From assembly GCA_023487865.1 (NCBI GenBank), contig JAMDBG010000093.1, positions 1-13,030 on the forward strand: a stretch of 13,030 nt of DNA, given 5' to 3'. Origin of the DNA: Deltaproteobacteria bacterium (lineage in GTDB: Bacteria; Desulfobacterota; Syntrophia; Syntrophales; UBA5619). Made by a program: the position numbers and the translations under genes. Below, one piece after another: positions 1 to 6,526 of this stretch (the stretch's first letter is position 1; the number at the start of each line of letters is the position of its first letter). The notes beneath the pieces are model-generated. The model was not told where the DNA came from. It saw only the letters and a program-made list of their open reading frames with translations, and made no database searches.

Positions 1-296
1 CCCCCGGCAACCGCAATCCGCAACCGGAGGAGATCACCCCCTGCGAACCGTTTCTCATCCGGCAGCTCGGGGCGATCCGTCCCCGGGTGATCTGTGCCCT
101 GGGGACCTTTGCGGCCCATACCCTGCTGAAATCGGAGGCGCCGATCAGCGTCCTGCGGGGGCGTTTTCACAGTTATCAGGGGATTCCGCTCATGCCGACC
201 TACCATCCTGCCTATCTGCTCCGGAATCCCGGGGCGAAGAAGCAGGTCTGGGAGGATGTCCAGATGATCATGAAGACCCTCAGAGACGGGGCGTGA
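1..296 (+). CDS. Uracil-DNA glycosylase, family 4-type (3' end only)
   Basis: This is the C-terminal part of a DNA-repair enzyme that removes uracil from DNA; the 5' end lies outside the window. The reading frame is open from base 3 to the TGA at 294-296. Visible are an N-R-N-P-x-x-x-E-E stretch, then a cysteine (window residue 14) in T-P-C-E-P-F-L, which matches the last Fe-S cluster cysteine of family 4 glycosylases. After it come the core strand V-I-C-A-L-G-T and the motif H-P-A-Y-L-L-R-N-P near the end, which is the family's catalytic or DNA-intercalating histidine loop. The other cluster cysteines would be upstream. The next gene starts 46 bases downstream, so co-transcription is possible. 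The superfamily is well supported; the exact family (4 versus 5) is less certain because only about 97 residues are seen. Confidence 0.85.
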   Translation, partial: PGNRNPQPEEITPCEPFLIRQLGAIRPRVICALGTFAAHTLLKSEAPISVLRGRFHSYQGIPLMPTYHPAYLLRNPGAKKQVWEDVQMIMKTLRDGA

Positions 297-342
297 TGCC
301 TGAAAAAGGCAGGTGAAGACCGACACCGAAGGAGGTGGGAAA

Positions 343-1668
343 ATGAGGAGAACCGTATTGCGAAGAATGATCCTTGCCGCCGCGGTGCTGGCCTTGCTGC
401 CGGTCTGTTGGAGCGCATCCGGCGGGACGGCAGCCGCTGCGGAAAAGGCACCGGTCTTTGATGTGATCACGGTAAGCGCTGCGATCACCCCCCCCATTGC
501 CGAATACATCATTCAGAGCATCAAGGAAGCGGCGAAAAGCGGCGCGGAGGGACTGATCATCCGCCTCGATACGCCGGGCGGCCTCGATCTGGCCATGCGG
601 GACATCGCCAAGGAGATACTCAACGCCCCCGTCCCCGTTATCGTCTACGTCGCTCCCTCTGGGGCCAGGGCGGCCTCGGCCGGTGTCATCATCACCGTCG
701 CCGCTCATATCGCTGCGATGGCGCCGGGAACGAACATCGGCGCGGCCCATCCCGTTAGCCTGGGGATCGGCGGCGCCATGGACAAGACGATGCGCCAGAA
801 GGTGGTAAACGATGCCGTTGCGTATGTCCGCGGCATCGCCAAGAAACGGAATCGAAACGAGGATTGGGTGGAAAGGTCGGTCCGGAAAAGCGAATCCATC
901 ACCGCCGAGGAGGCCTTCCGTCTCAAAGTCGTCGATTTTGTGACGACGGATCTGAACCAGCTGCTCAGTCAAGCGGACGGCCGGGAGGTCTTTCTCCCTG
1001 CAGGGAAAAAGGTCCTCAGGACCAAGGGGGCCGTTATCAACGACAAGAAGATGGGAACGAGGCAGAAGATCCTCTCCGCCCTGAGCGATCCGAATATCGC
1101 CTACATCCTGCTGCTGATCGGCCTGGCCGGTCTCTATTTCGAGTTTTCCACTCCGGGAGTCATTCTCCCCGGCGTCATCGGGGGGATCTCCCTCATCCTG
1201 GCCTTTTTTGCGATGCAGACCCTTCCGGTGAACTATGCAGGGGTGGCCCTGATCCTCTTCAGCATCATCCTATTCATCGCGGAGATCAAGGTCATCAGCC
1301 ACGGGATCCTCACCATCGGCGGGATCGTCTCGCTCATTATCGGCTCCCTGATGCTTTTCGAGACCCCCGATCCCGCGCTCAGGGTTTCCTGGAGCGGTCT
1401 CCTTCCAGCAGTGGCGGTCACGTCGCTCTTTTTCATCACCGTCATCGCGATCGCCATCAAGGCGCAGTTGCGAAAGCCCCAGGGCGGACAAGAGGGGATG
1501 GCGGGTGAGGAGGGATATGCGGTGACCAATGTCCATGCGGAGGGGAAAGTCTTGATCAATGGCGAGTACTGGAGTGCGGTGAGCGACGTTCCCGTGGCGA
1601 AGGGGTCAAAGGTCCGGGTGATCCGTGTAGAGCATCTGAAAGTCAGGATAGAACCTATCGTTTCATAA
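343..1668 (+). CDS. NfeD-family membrane-bound serine protease (long form)
   Basis: This is a ClpP-class serine protease anchored in the membrane and thought to act with stomatin-like proteins in membrane protein quality control. I chose ATG 343 because GGAGGT at 331-336 stands 6 bases before it; an in-frame GTG at 313 lacks such a site. The 441-residue product has a signal peptide (about 1-33) and a protease domain. That domain carries D-T-P-G-G at 76-80, the nucleophile region A-S-A-G with Ser112, and Lys153. The 41-residue Ser-Lys spacing is the same as in the characterised archaeal PH1510 protease (Ser97/Lys138). Several membrane segments follow (about 240-385), then a C-terminal NfeD OB-fold domain (about 390-441). 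The slipin gene follows after 12 bases, the classic NfeD-stomatin pair. I assign no gene symbol because nfeD naming varies. Confidence 0.93.
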   Translation: MRRTVLRRMILAAAVLALLPVCWSASGGTAAAAEKAPVFDVITVSAAITPPIAEYIIQSIKEAAKSGAEGLIIRLDTPGGLDLAMRDIAKEILNAPVPVIVYVAPSGARAASAGVIITVAAHIAAMAPGTNIGAAHPVSLGIGGAMDKTMRQKVVNDAVAYVRGIAKKRNRNEDWVERSVRKSESITAEEAFRLKVVDFVTTDLNQLLSQADGREVFLPAGKKVLRTKGAVINDKKMGTRQKILSALSDPNIAYILLLIGLAGLYFEFSTPGVILPGVIGGISLILAFFAMQTLPVNYAGVALILFSIILFIAEIKVISHGILTIGGIVSLIIGSLMLFETPDPALRVSWSGLLPAVAVTSLFFITVIAIAIKAQLRKPQGGQEGMAGEEGYAVTNVHAEGKVLINGEYWSAVSDVPVAKGSKVRVIRVEHLKVRIEPIVS

Positions 1669-1680
1669 AGGAGGGCAGTC

Positions 1681-2439
1681 ATGTCAGAAATGTATCCAGT
1701 CATCATCGTCGTCGTTTTGGTCGTCATGTTCCTCGCTTCGGCTATCCGGATCCTCAACGAGTATGAACGGGCGGTCATCTTCCGTCTGGGAAGGGTGATC
1801 GACACAAAGGGTCCGGGTCTGATCATACTCATTCCCATCGTCGATAAGATGGTCAAGATCGACATGCGGACGATCACCATGGACGTCCCGGCCCAGGATG
1901 TCATTACGCGGGACAATGTCTCGATCAAGGTAAACGCCGTCGTCTATTTCCGGGTCGTCGACGCGAACCCCGCTGTGATCGGCGTCGAAAACTACCTCTA
2001 TGCGACATCGCAGCTCGCCCAGACGACGCTCCGGAGCGTCTGCGGCCAGATGGAATTGGACGAGATCCTCTCCGAACGGGAGAAGATCAACCTCCAGCTC
2101 CAGGAGATCCTGGACCGGAGCACAGACCCGTGGGGGATCAAGGTCTCTCTTGTCGAGGTCAAGCACATCGACCTTCCCGAAGAGATGAAACGCGCGATGG
2201 CGAAGCAGGCCGAGGCGGAACGGGAACGGCGGGCAAAGGTCATCAACGCGGAGGGCGAGTTCCAGGCCGCCCAGAAACTGATCGAGGCGGCGGCGCTCAT
2301 GGAGACGCAGCCGATGTCGCTCCAGCTCCGCTATCTCCAGACTTTGAACCAGATCGCTTCGGAGAACAATTCAACGACGGTCTTCCCCATACCCATCGAT
2401 CTGTTCAAACCGTTCCTGAGGCTGGCGGAAAAGGCGTGA
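1681..2439 (+). CDS. Slipin/stomatin-like SPFH (band 7) protein
   Basis: This 252-residue membrane-associated scaffold protein of the SPFH family forms oligomers at the membrane and is the partner, and a likely substrate, of NfeD proteases. The start ATG is preceded by AAGGAGGG at 1668-1675. There is one N-terminal hydrophobic segment (about residues 5-22), then the band 7 domain beginning at N-E-Y-E-R-A-V-I-F-R-L-G-R. The typical P-A-Q-D-V-I-T-R-D-N motif and a charged, helical stretch (K-R-A-M-A-K-Q-A-E-A-E-R-E-R-R-A-K) follow. The C terminus contains L-R-Y-L-Q-T-L-N-Q-I-A and the T-V-F-P-I-P motif typical of bacterial slipins. It is almost certainly translated from the same transcript as the protease. 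A strong hairpin follows the stop codon. Confidence 0.95.
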   Translation: MSEMYPVIIVVVLVVMFLASAIRILNEYERAVIFRLGRVIDTKGPGLIILIPIVDKMVKIDMRTITMDVPAQDVITRDNVSIKVNAVVYFRVVDANPAVIGVENYLYATSQLAQTTLRSVCGQMELDEILSEREKINLQLQEILDRSTDPWGIKVSLVEVKHIDLPEEMKRAMAKQAEAERERRAKVINAEGEFQAAQKLIEAAALMETQPMSLQLRYLQTLNQIASENNSTTVFPIPIDLFKPFLRLAEKA

Positions 2440-2447
2440 GATCCGGT

Positions 2448-2475
2448 CCACGGGGAGGCGTCAACCTCCCCGTGG
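2448..2475 (+). terminator. Strong hairpin after the slipin gene, terminator-like
   Basis: An 11-bp perfect stem (CCACGGGGAGG at 2448-2458 with CCTCCCCGTGG at 2465-2475) encloses a 6-base loop, starting 8 bases after the slipin stop. No U-tract follows on the + strand (the next bases are CAAAAACC), so it is not a textbook intrinsic terminator. It may instead be a 3'-end stabiliser or a partial attenuator before the next gene. Confidence 0.5.
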
Positions 2476-2562
2476 CAAAAACCGTTGCACCGGGCCGGCC
2501 GTGGCGGGTGCGGTGCCATGAATGCAAAGACCGGGTAAACACGGCATAAAGGGGATTCGCAG

Positions 2563-2895
2563 ATGGAAACGAAGGAAACGATGCAGAAAAAAGGAAAAAG
2601 AGGCGTTCTGACCGGCGGTCTGATTCTCATCACATTGGGAGTCCTGATCATCCTGAGCAAAATGGGCATCTGGGGATTCGGTCAGAGCTGGCCCCTGCTT
2701 TTGATCGTCATCGCCATAGGAACGCTGGGCCAGCAGATCAATGATCTCGCGGGGTGGGTCATCGGCGGTGTCGGGGTGATCTTTCTGGTCTCGGAAAATC
2801 TCGAAGTGAAGATCTACGCCATCGCCACCTTCCTCCTCCCGGCACTTCTTATCCTCGCGGGGATCAATATCCTCATGAAACACCTCAAAAGGTAG
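2563..2895 (+). CDS. Small LiaF/LiaI-like (DUF5668-type) membrane protein
   Basis: This 110-residue protein is almost entirely hydrophobic after a short basic N terminus (K-K-G-K-R-G). About four membrane segments are visible. The first, roughly residues 11-27, runs into the motif G-x-W-G-F-G-Q-S-W-P-L-L-L-I, which resembles the N-terminal transmembrane domain of LiaF/DUF5668 proteins in bacterial envelope-stress clusters. There is no soluble C-terminal LiaF domain. Its job is unknown; location behind NfeD and slipin suggests a membrane or envelope role, but this is inference. The start at 2563 has AAAGGGG about 8 bases upstream. ATG 2581, preceded by GAAGGAA, is an alternative that would remove six residues. 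It is convergent with the selenoprotein gene. Confidence 0.75.
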   Translation: METKETMQKKGKRGVLTGGLILITLGVLIILSKMGIWGFGQSWPLLLIVIAIGTLGQQINDLAGWVIGGVGVIFLVSENLEVKIYAIATFLLPALLILAGINILMKHLKR

Positions 2896-2902
2896 AGAGC
2901 TG

Positions 2903-2955
2903 CCCGATGTCAGGCCGTCAGCCGGATTTTGCGGCCGTCTGCTGACCATGTCGGG
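2903..2955. terminator. Imperfect hairpin between convergent genes
   Basis: Between the stops of the LiaF-like gene and the convergent selenoprotein gene, CCCGA (2903-2907) can pair with TCGGG (2951-2955). TCAG (2910-2913) can pair with CTGA (2942-2945) through small bulges, and GGCCG (2913-2917) offers an inner pairing with CGGCC (2932-2936). No clear U-tract is present on either strand. The position suits a shared bidirectional terminator, but the structure is imperfect. Confidence 0.3.
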
Positions 2956-2968
2956 AAGCGGGGAAGCA

Positions 2969-3847
2969 TCACCGCTGCGCCTTGAGTTCGGCCTGACGGC
3001 GGCGGCGCTCCTCCCCTGCCCGGGCAAGCGCCTCGCGATTGCCGTCATCGACCCGCATGAAGGTGTCGCGCCAGCCATCGTTATCCCAGTAAAACGGCGT
3101 CTGCACCGTCGTCCGCGGCATCCAGGCCCGATCCAGCAGATCCAGGGCGCTTTCCACGATCGAGCGCTGCATCCGAGTATCCCAGGGTTTCCCGCAGGGA
3201 TTTCCCAGAGGAAAGTCGCTAAACAGGAAGCGGGCGACACCGCACTCCTCGACGATGTCCCGCGCACAACCCATGACTACCGTGGGTATGCCTTGCCCTT
3301 CCAGATGGCGCGCAACCAGACTCACGGTCTGGTGACAAACCGGTCAAAGCCCCGCAAGCAGGACGGCATCAACACAGTCTTCCCGGCACCATTCGAGGAT
3401 CCGGGGAGCCGAGCGCTGCAATGTCCTGCTCTGGCTGTAATCGGTGGGCACCCCGTAGAAGCGCGGCGAAGCCGACCCGATGCGGCCGGAGGCGGCACAT
3501 TCGGCCAGACGGTTCACGGGTAGAAAGCTGTCGACGTCGTCGGTATGGGTCGCCTGCTTGTCCCAAAACAGATCGTCCGTGAACAGGCGTTCGGGCGGCG
3601 GTTCGGACGGCGCCGCGTACAGCTCCCGTTTGAACGGTCCGATCCCGATCGCGCCATCCGCCCCTGTTCTCCCTGCGGTCGTTACCAATCCCACCCGGCA
3701 TTCGGAGAGCGGCTTCGGCAGAGGGGCAAAAGGGACAGCGTCGTGGCGTGCCCAGGTATAAGGCCGTGTGTAGCCCTGGGCGGCATAGTATTCGCGGCTG
3801 CGATCGATATAGCTCACGAAAGAACGATACGGCTGATAGTGATCCAT
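2969..3847 (-). CDS. GrdB/PrdB-like selenoprotein with in-frame UGA (Sec168, U-x-x-C)
   Basis: I read this as one 292-residue protein with selenocysteine at codon 168 (TGA at 3346-3344). An ordinary gene caller would stop there and make two ORFs. The sequence around it is V-D-A-V-L-L-A-G-L-U-P-V-C-H-Q-T-V-S-L-V. The frame continues without a shift into R-H-L-E-G-Q-G-I-P-T-V-V-M-G and R-D-I-V-E, a redox-protein context. Upstream are V-T-T-A-G (strand end) and D-D-V-D-S-F-L-P-V-N-R-L-A; this layout resembles the selenoprotein B family of glycine/sarcosine/betaine and D-proline reductases. The start ATG 3847 follows AGGAGG with 5 bases between; a longer ORF start at 3943 lies upstream of the promoter and is rejected. 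The likely role is a thiol/selenol redox or reductive cleavage reaction on an unknown substrate. No grd or prd partner genes are visible. The C terminus is charged and helical (A-G-E-E-R-R-R-R-Q-A-E-L). Confidence 0.82.
3315..3333 (-). promoter_or_regulatory. Bacterial SECIS-like stem-loop downstream of the UGA
   Basis: On the minus-strand mRNA, 10 bases after the UGA, ACCAGAC pairs perfectly with GUCUGGU around the 5-base loop CGUGA. The loop begins 17 bases after the UGA and has G at its second position. As I recall the bacterial SECIS model, it asks for a 4-16 bp stem, a 3-14 base loop with a G in the first two positions, and 16-37 bases from UGA to loop; this element meets all of these. 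It would recruit SelB with Sec-tRNA. Confidence 0.72.
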
Positions 3848-3905
3848 AAGGCCCTCCTGGAGGAATGTCGGTAGGAAACGGCTGCTGCTTTCTTGTGTGC
3901 GAGGG

Positions 3906-3934
3906 AGTATACGGAAAGGGCAGTGCTGTGTCAA
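3906..3934 (-). promoter_or_regulatory. Sigma-70-type promoter of the selenoprotein gene
   Basis: On the minus strand, TTGACA (3934-3929) and TATACT (3911-3906) are separated by exactly 17 bases. This is a near-perfect consensus placed about 60 bases before the ATG at 3847, giving a leader of roughly 50 bases. It also argues against translation from the upstream ATG at 3943. Confidence 0.75.
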
Positions 3935-3962
3935 GCTCACCATAAAGTATCAATGAAAGGAC

Positions 3963-3991
3963 TTGACAATCCCCGTTTCCATATGTATATT
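3963..3991 (+). promoter_or_regulatory. Sigma-70-type promoter of the fur-family gene
   Basis: TTGACA (3963-3968) and TATATT (3986-3991) are separated by 17 bases. Transcription would begin near 3998, leaving a leader of only about 20 bases before the GTG start at 4021. The promoter diverges from that of the selenoprotein gene, with the two -35 boxes about 29 bases apart. Confidence 0.75.
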
Positions 3992-4007
3992 GATTATCAT
4001 TTTCAAT
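3989..4007 (+). promoter_or_regulatory. Fur-box-like operator over the fur-family promoter
   Basis: ATTGATTATCATTTTCAAT is a 19-base inverted repeat (ATTGA, 9 bases, TCAAT). Its core at 3991-4005 matches the 7-1-7 Fur consensus TGATAAT-N-ATTATCA at 12 of 14 fixed positions. It overlaps the end of the -10 box and the likely start site and ends just before the AGGAGG ribosome site, so binding would block transcription. This suggests autoregulation. Confidence 0.72.
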
Positions 4008-4020
4008 TAGGAGGCGATGT

Positions 4021-4455
4021 GTGAAACGGGACATAAAGAAAGAAGCATTCCGGGAGTTCATTGCCCGGGAAGGCCTTAAATCCACTCGACAGCGGGACAT
4101 CATCCTCGATTTTTTCCTTTCCGCGAAACGACACATGAGTGTGGAGGAGCTCTACCGGGGGCTGCGGGCCAGGCATCCAGGCATCGGATATGCGACGGTA
4201 TGCCGGACTTTGAAGCTTTTTGCCCAGTCGGGAATCGCCCATGAGATCCATTTCGGGGATGGCCAGACCCGCTATGAACACCTCGTGGAAGGGGAGCATC
4301 ATGACCATCTGGTCTGCACCGTTTGCGGTACGATCGCTGAATTTGAAAATAAGACAATTGAAGCTCTGCAAAAAGCTGTCGCGGACAGTCACGGATTTAT
4401 CATCCGCAGCCACAGGATGGAGCTTTATGGTTTGTGCGCCAAGTGCGCGAAATAA
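4021..4455 (+). CDS. Fur-family metal-responsive transcriptional regulator
   Basis: This 144-residue DNA-binding repressor of the Fur family most likely senses ferrous iron. The N-terminal winged helix (about 1-83) contains L-K-S-T-R-Q-R-D-I-I-L and the recognition-helix region G-I-G-Y-A-T-V-C-R-T-L. The dimerisation and metal domain has the H-H-D-H-L-V-C stretch at 93-99, then two zinc-binding pairs, C99-x-x-C102 and C139-x-x-C142. The length is normal for Fur. The start is GTG 4021, with AGGAGG 6 bases upstream; an ATG at 4017 is out of frame. Fur boxes in its own promoter and before feoB, the next gene, point to iron as the signal. Because PerR and Zur share this fold, I withhold the fur symbol, although Fur is the best guess. 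Confidence 0.93.
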   Translation: MKRDIKKEAFREFIAREGLKSTRQRDIILDFFLSAKRHMSVEELYRGLRARHPGIGYATVCRTLKLFAQSGIAHEIHFGDGQTRYEHLVEGEHHDHLVCTVCGTIAEFENKTIEALQKAVADSHGFIIRSHRMELYGLCAKCAK

Positions 4456-4475
4456 AAAATTTTTAACAATAAAAT

Positions 4476-4494
4476 GATAGTGATATTCATTAGC
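4476..4494 (+). promoter_or_regulatory. Fur box upstream of feoB
   Basis: GATAGTGATATTCATTAGC matches the classical Fur box GATAATGATAATCATTATC at 16 of 19 positions. It lies in an AT-rich gap between the fur-family stop (4455) and the feoB start (4523). I see no convincing -35/-10 pair nearby (TTAACA at 4463-4468 is a possible -35). The operator suggests iron repression of feoB, either from an own promoter or by blocking read-through from the upstream gene. Confidence 0.75.
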
Positions 4495-4522
4495 ATCATA
4501 GTCAGAAAGGGACCCTGATCCG

Positions 4523-6526
4523 ATGGCATTATTCAGAAGAAGACGACGAAGGAGATCCTCCTGCCACGCACCCTTCGCCGATGGGGTGTGCGGGGCGAAG
4601 AAGGTCCTTTTGGTCGGCAATCCCAACGTGGGGAAAAGCGTTTTGTTCAATGCCCTGACGGGCGCCTATGTCACGGTTTCCAACTATCCCGGCACCTCGG
4701 TGGAGGTCGCCAGGGGAACGGCGGTGATCGCCGGCGAGCGTCTGGAGATCATCGATACGCCGGGGATGTATTCCCTGCTTCCGATTACCGAGGAAGAAAG
4801 CGTGGCCAGGAGAATCCTTCTCGAAGATTCGCCCGACATGGTCATCCATGTCATCGACGCCAGGAATCTGGAGAGGATGCTGGCCATGACCATTCAACTG
4901 ATCGAGGCCGGATTGCCGGTGATCCTGGTGGTGAACATCATGGACGAAGCGGAACGGCAGGGGATCACCATCGATATCCCCCTGCTCTCGACACGGCTGG
5001 GAATCCCCGCCGTCGGCGCCGCGATCGCTAAGAAGCGAGGGCTCTCTGAAATACGGGAGATCATCTCCCATTATCGGCGTCCCGTTCACCCTGTTCCCGA
5101 ATACAGCCGGCGACTGGAAAATGATATCGCGGAAGTGGCCGGCCTTTTCCGGAACCGATTCACCATTTCCCCCAAAGCGGTTGCCCTGCTGCTCCTGCAG
5201 CGCGATCAGGAAATGACGAACCTGGTCAGGGTGAAGGAAGGGGAGGGATTTGCCGCCGTGGAGGCCAAGATCAGGGAGAAAGTCTATGCCCGGCGGGAAT
5301 CGTTCCATCTGGACCTTTCCCTGGAGAGGAGAAAAATCGCCGAAAGGCTGCTGAGCGGGGTATTTCACGTTCCCGACAAAAGAAGGACAACGTTCGGTGA
5401 AAAGCTCTCCCGGTGGGCGGTGCGGCCCCTGACAGGCGTGCCGCTGCTGCTTGTCGTTCTGTACTATGGTCTCTACCAGTTCGTGGGCGTTTTCGGCGCC
5501 GGGACCCTGGTTGACTTTTTCGAAGGGAAGCTTTTCGAAGGGTATTTCAATCCGTGGGTTACGGGGATTGTCAAGGATGCCGTTCCCTGGCCGGTCATAC
5601 AGGAACTCTTTGTGGGCGAGTATGGCGTTATCACGCTGGGACTGCGTTATGCCATCGGCATTATTCTTCCGGTCGTGGCGACATTTTTCCTTTTTTTCTC
5701 CATATTGGAGGACAGCGGGTACTTTCCGCGTCTGGCGCTTCTGGTGGATCGGCTGTTCAAAAAGATCGGCCTCACCGGCCGGGCGGTCATCCCTATGGTG
5801 CTCGGTTTCGGCTGCGACACCATGGCGACGATGGTCACCCGTACGCTGGAAACGGTGCGGGAGAGGATCATCGCCACCCTGCTTCTTTCCCTGGCCATAC
5901 CCTGTTCCGCACAGCTCGGCGTCATTATGGCGCTCCTTTCCCAGGCCCCGGGGGCGCTGCTGGTCTGGTTTATCTGCCTCCTGCTGATATTTCTTGCGGT
6001 GGGTGTGCTGGCGGCGCGGATTATCCCCGGTGAGACCCCCATGTTCTACATGGAACTGCCCCCCATGCGCCTGCCGCAGCTCTCCAATGTCCTGACCAAG
6101 ACCTATTCGCGGATGCAGTGGTACTTTATGGAGATACTGCCGCTTTTTATTCTGGCTTCGATACTCCTCTGGATAGGGAAGATCACCCATGTATTTGAAA
6201 AGCTGTCCGACTGGACCGCACCGGTGATGGCATCGATCGGCTTGCCCCGGGAGGCGGCCGTGGCCTTTATCTTCGGTTTTTTCCGCCGCGATTACGGTGC
6301 TGCGGGTCTGTATGACCTGCAGACGCAGGGGCTGCTCAATCCAAGGCAGCTCACCGTGGCCGCGGTGACATTGACCCTCTTCATCCCCTGCATCGCCCAG
6401 TTCCTCATCATCAAGAAGGAAAGGGGAACGAAGGTCGCTGTCGCTATCGGACTGTTTGTGAGTGTCCTTGCCTTCGGCAGCGGTTATCTGCTCAATCAAT
6501 TCCTTTTGACAACGGGGATTTTGTGA
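4523..6526 (+). CDS. feoB: Ferrous iron transporter FeoB
   Basis: FeoB is the inner-membrane ferrous iron permease with a cytoplasmic GTPase domain; this copy has 667 residues, somewhat short for the family. The G-protein motifs are complete: G1 G-N-P-N-V-G-K-S at 32-39, the G2 region N-Y-P-G-T-S, G3 D-T-P-G at 78-81 and G4 N-I-M-D at 138-141. The membrane part begins near residue 305 and shows the two conserved gate-type regions. G-F-G-C-D-T-M-A-T-M-V-T-R-T-L belongs to the first half and F-I-F-G-F-F-R-R-D-Y-G-A-A-G-L to the second. The N terminus is odd: seven arginines in a row (5-11), then C14-H15 and C23, which could bind metal. The ribosome site (AAAGGGA) is modest. An upstream Fur box predicts iron repression. 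No separate feoA gene adjoins it. Confidence 0.97.
   Translation: MALFRRRRRRRSSCHAPFADGVCGAKKVLLVGNPNVGKSVLFNALTGAYVTVSNYPGTSVEVARGTAVIAGERLEIIDTPGMYSLLPITEEESVARRILLEDSPDMVIHVIDARNLERMLAMTIQLIEAGLPVILVVNIMDEAERQGITIDIPLLSTRLGIPAVGAAIAKKRGLSEIREIISHYRRPVHPVPEYSRRLENDIAEVAGLFRNRFTISPKAVALLLLQRDQEMTNLVRVKEGEGFAAVEAKIREKVYARRESFHLDLSLERRKIAERLLSGVFHVPDKRRTTFGEKLSRWAVRPLTGVPLLLVVLYYGLYQFVGVFGAGTLVDFFEGKLFEGYFNPWVTGIVKDAVPWPVIQELFVGEYGVITLGLRYAIGIILPVVATFFLFFSILEDSGYFPRLALLVDRLFKKIGLTGRAVIPMVLGFGCDTMATMVTRTLETVRERIIATLLLSLAIPCSAQLGVIMALLSQAPGALLVWFICLLLIFLAVGVLAARIIPGETPMFYMELPPMRLPQLSNVLTKTYSRMQWYFMEILPLFILASILLWIGKITHVFEKLSDWTAPVMASIGLPREAAVAFIFGFFRRDYGAAGLYDLQTQGLLNPRQLTVAAVTLTLFIPCIAQFLIIKKERGTKVAVAIGLFVSVLAFGSGYLLNQFLLTTGIL

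Noticed and set aside
2461..3267. 268-residue minus-strand ORF spanning the LiaF-like gene and the selenoprotein 3' end
   Set aside because: It is out of frame with the selenoprotein, antisense to a gene with clear membrane segments, and has no family features.
2969..3325. Stand-alone 118-residue minus-strand ORF starting at GTG 3325
   Set aside because: No ribosome site; the frame continues unbroken upstream to the UGA and the U-x-x-C motif. It is the C-terminal part of the selenoprotein.
2968..3350. Pseudogene or sequencing-error explanation for the UGA in the minus-strand gene
   Set aside because: Reading frame is kept on both sides, the stop is exactly UGA in a U-x-x-C context, and a SECIS-like stem follows. 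A Cys-to-stop point mutation (TGC or TGT to TGA) stays formally possible but is less likely.
3344..3943. Stand-alone 199-residue minus-strand ORF beginning at 3943
   Set aside because: It starts upstream of the consensus promoter at 3906-3934 and ends at the UGA that I read as selenocysteine. The ribosome site supports ATG 3847.
4529..6499. 656-residue ORF antisense to feoB
   Set aside because: It mirrors feoB codons in a GC-rich gene, has low-complexity His/Gly/Asp-rich sequence and no recognisable domain.
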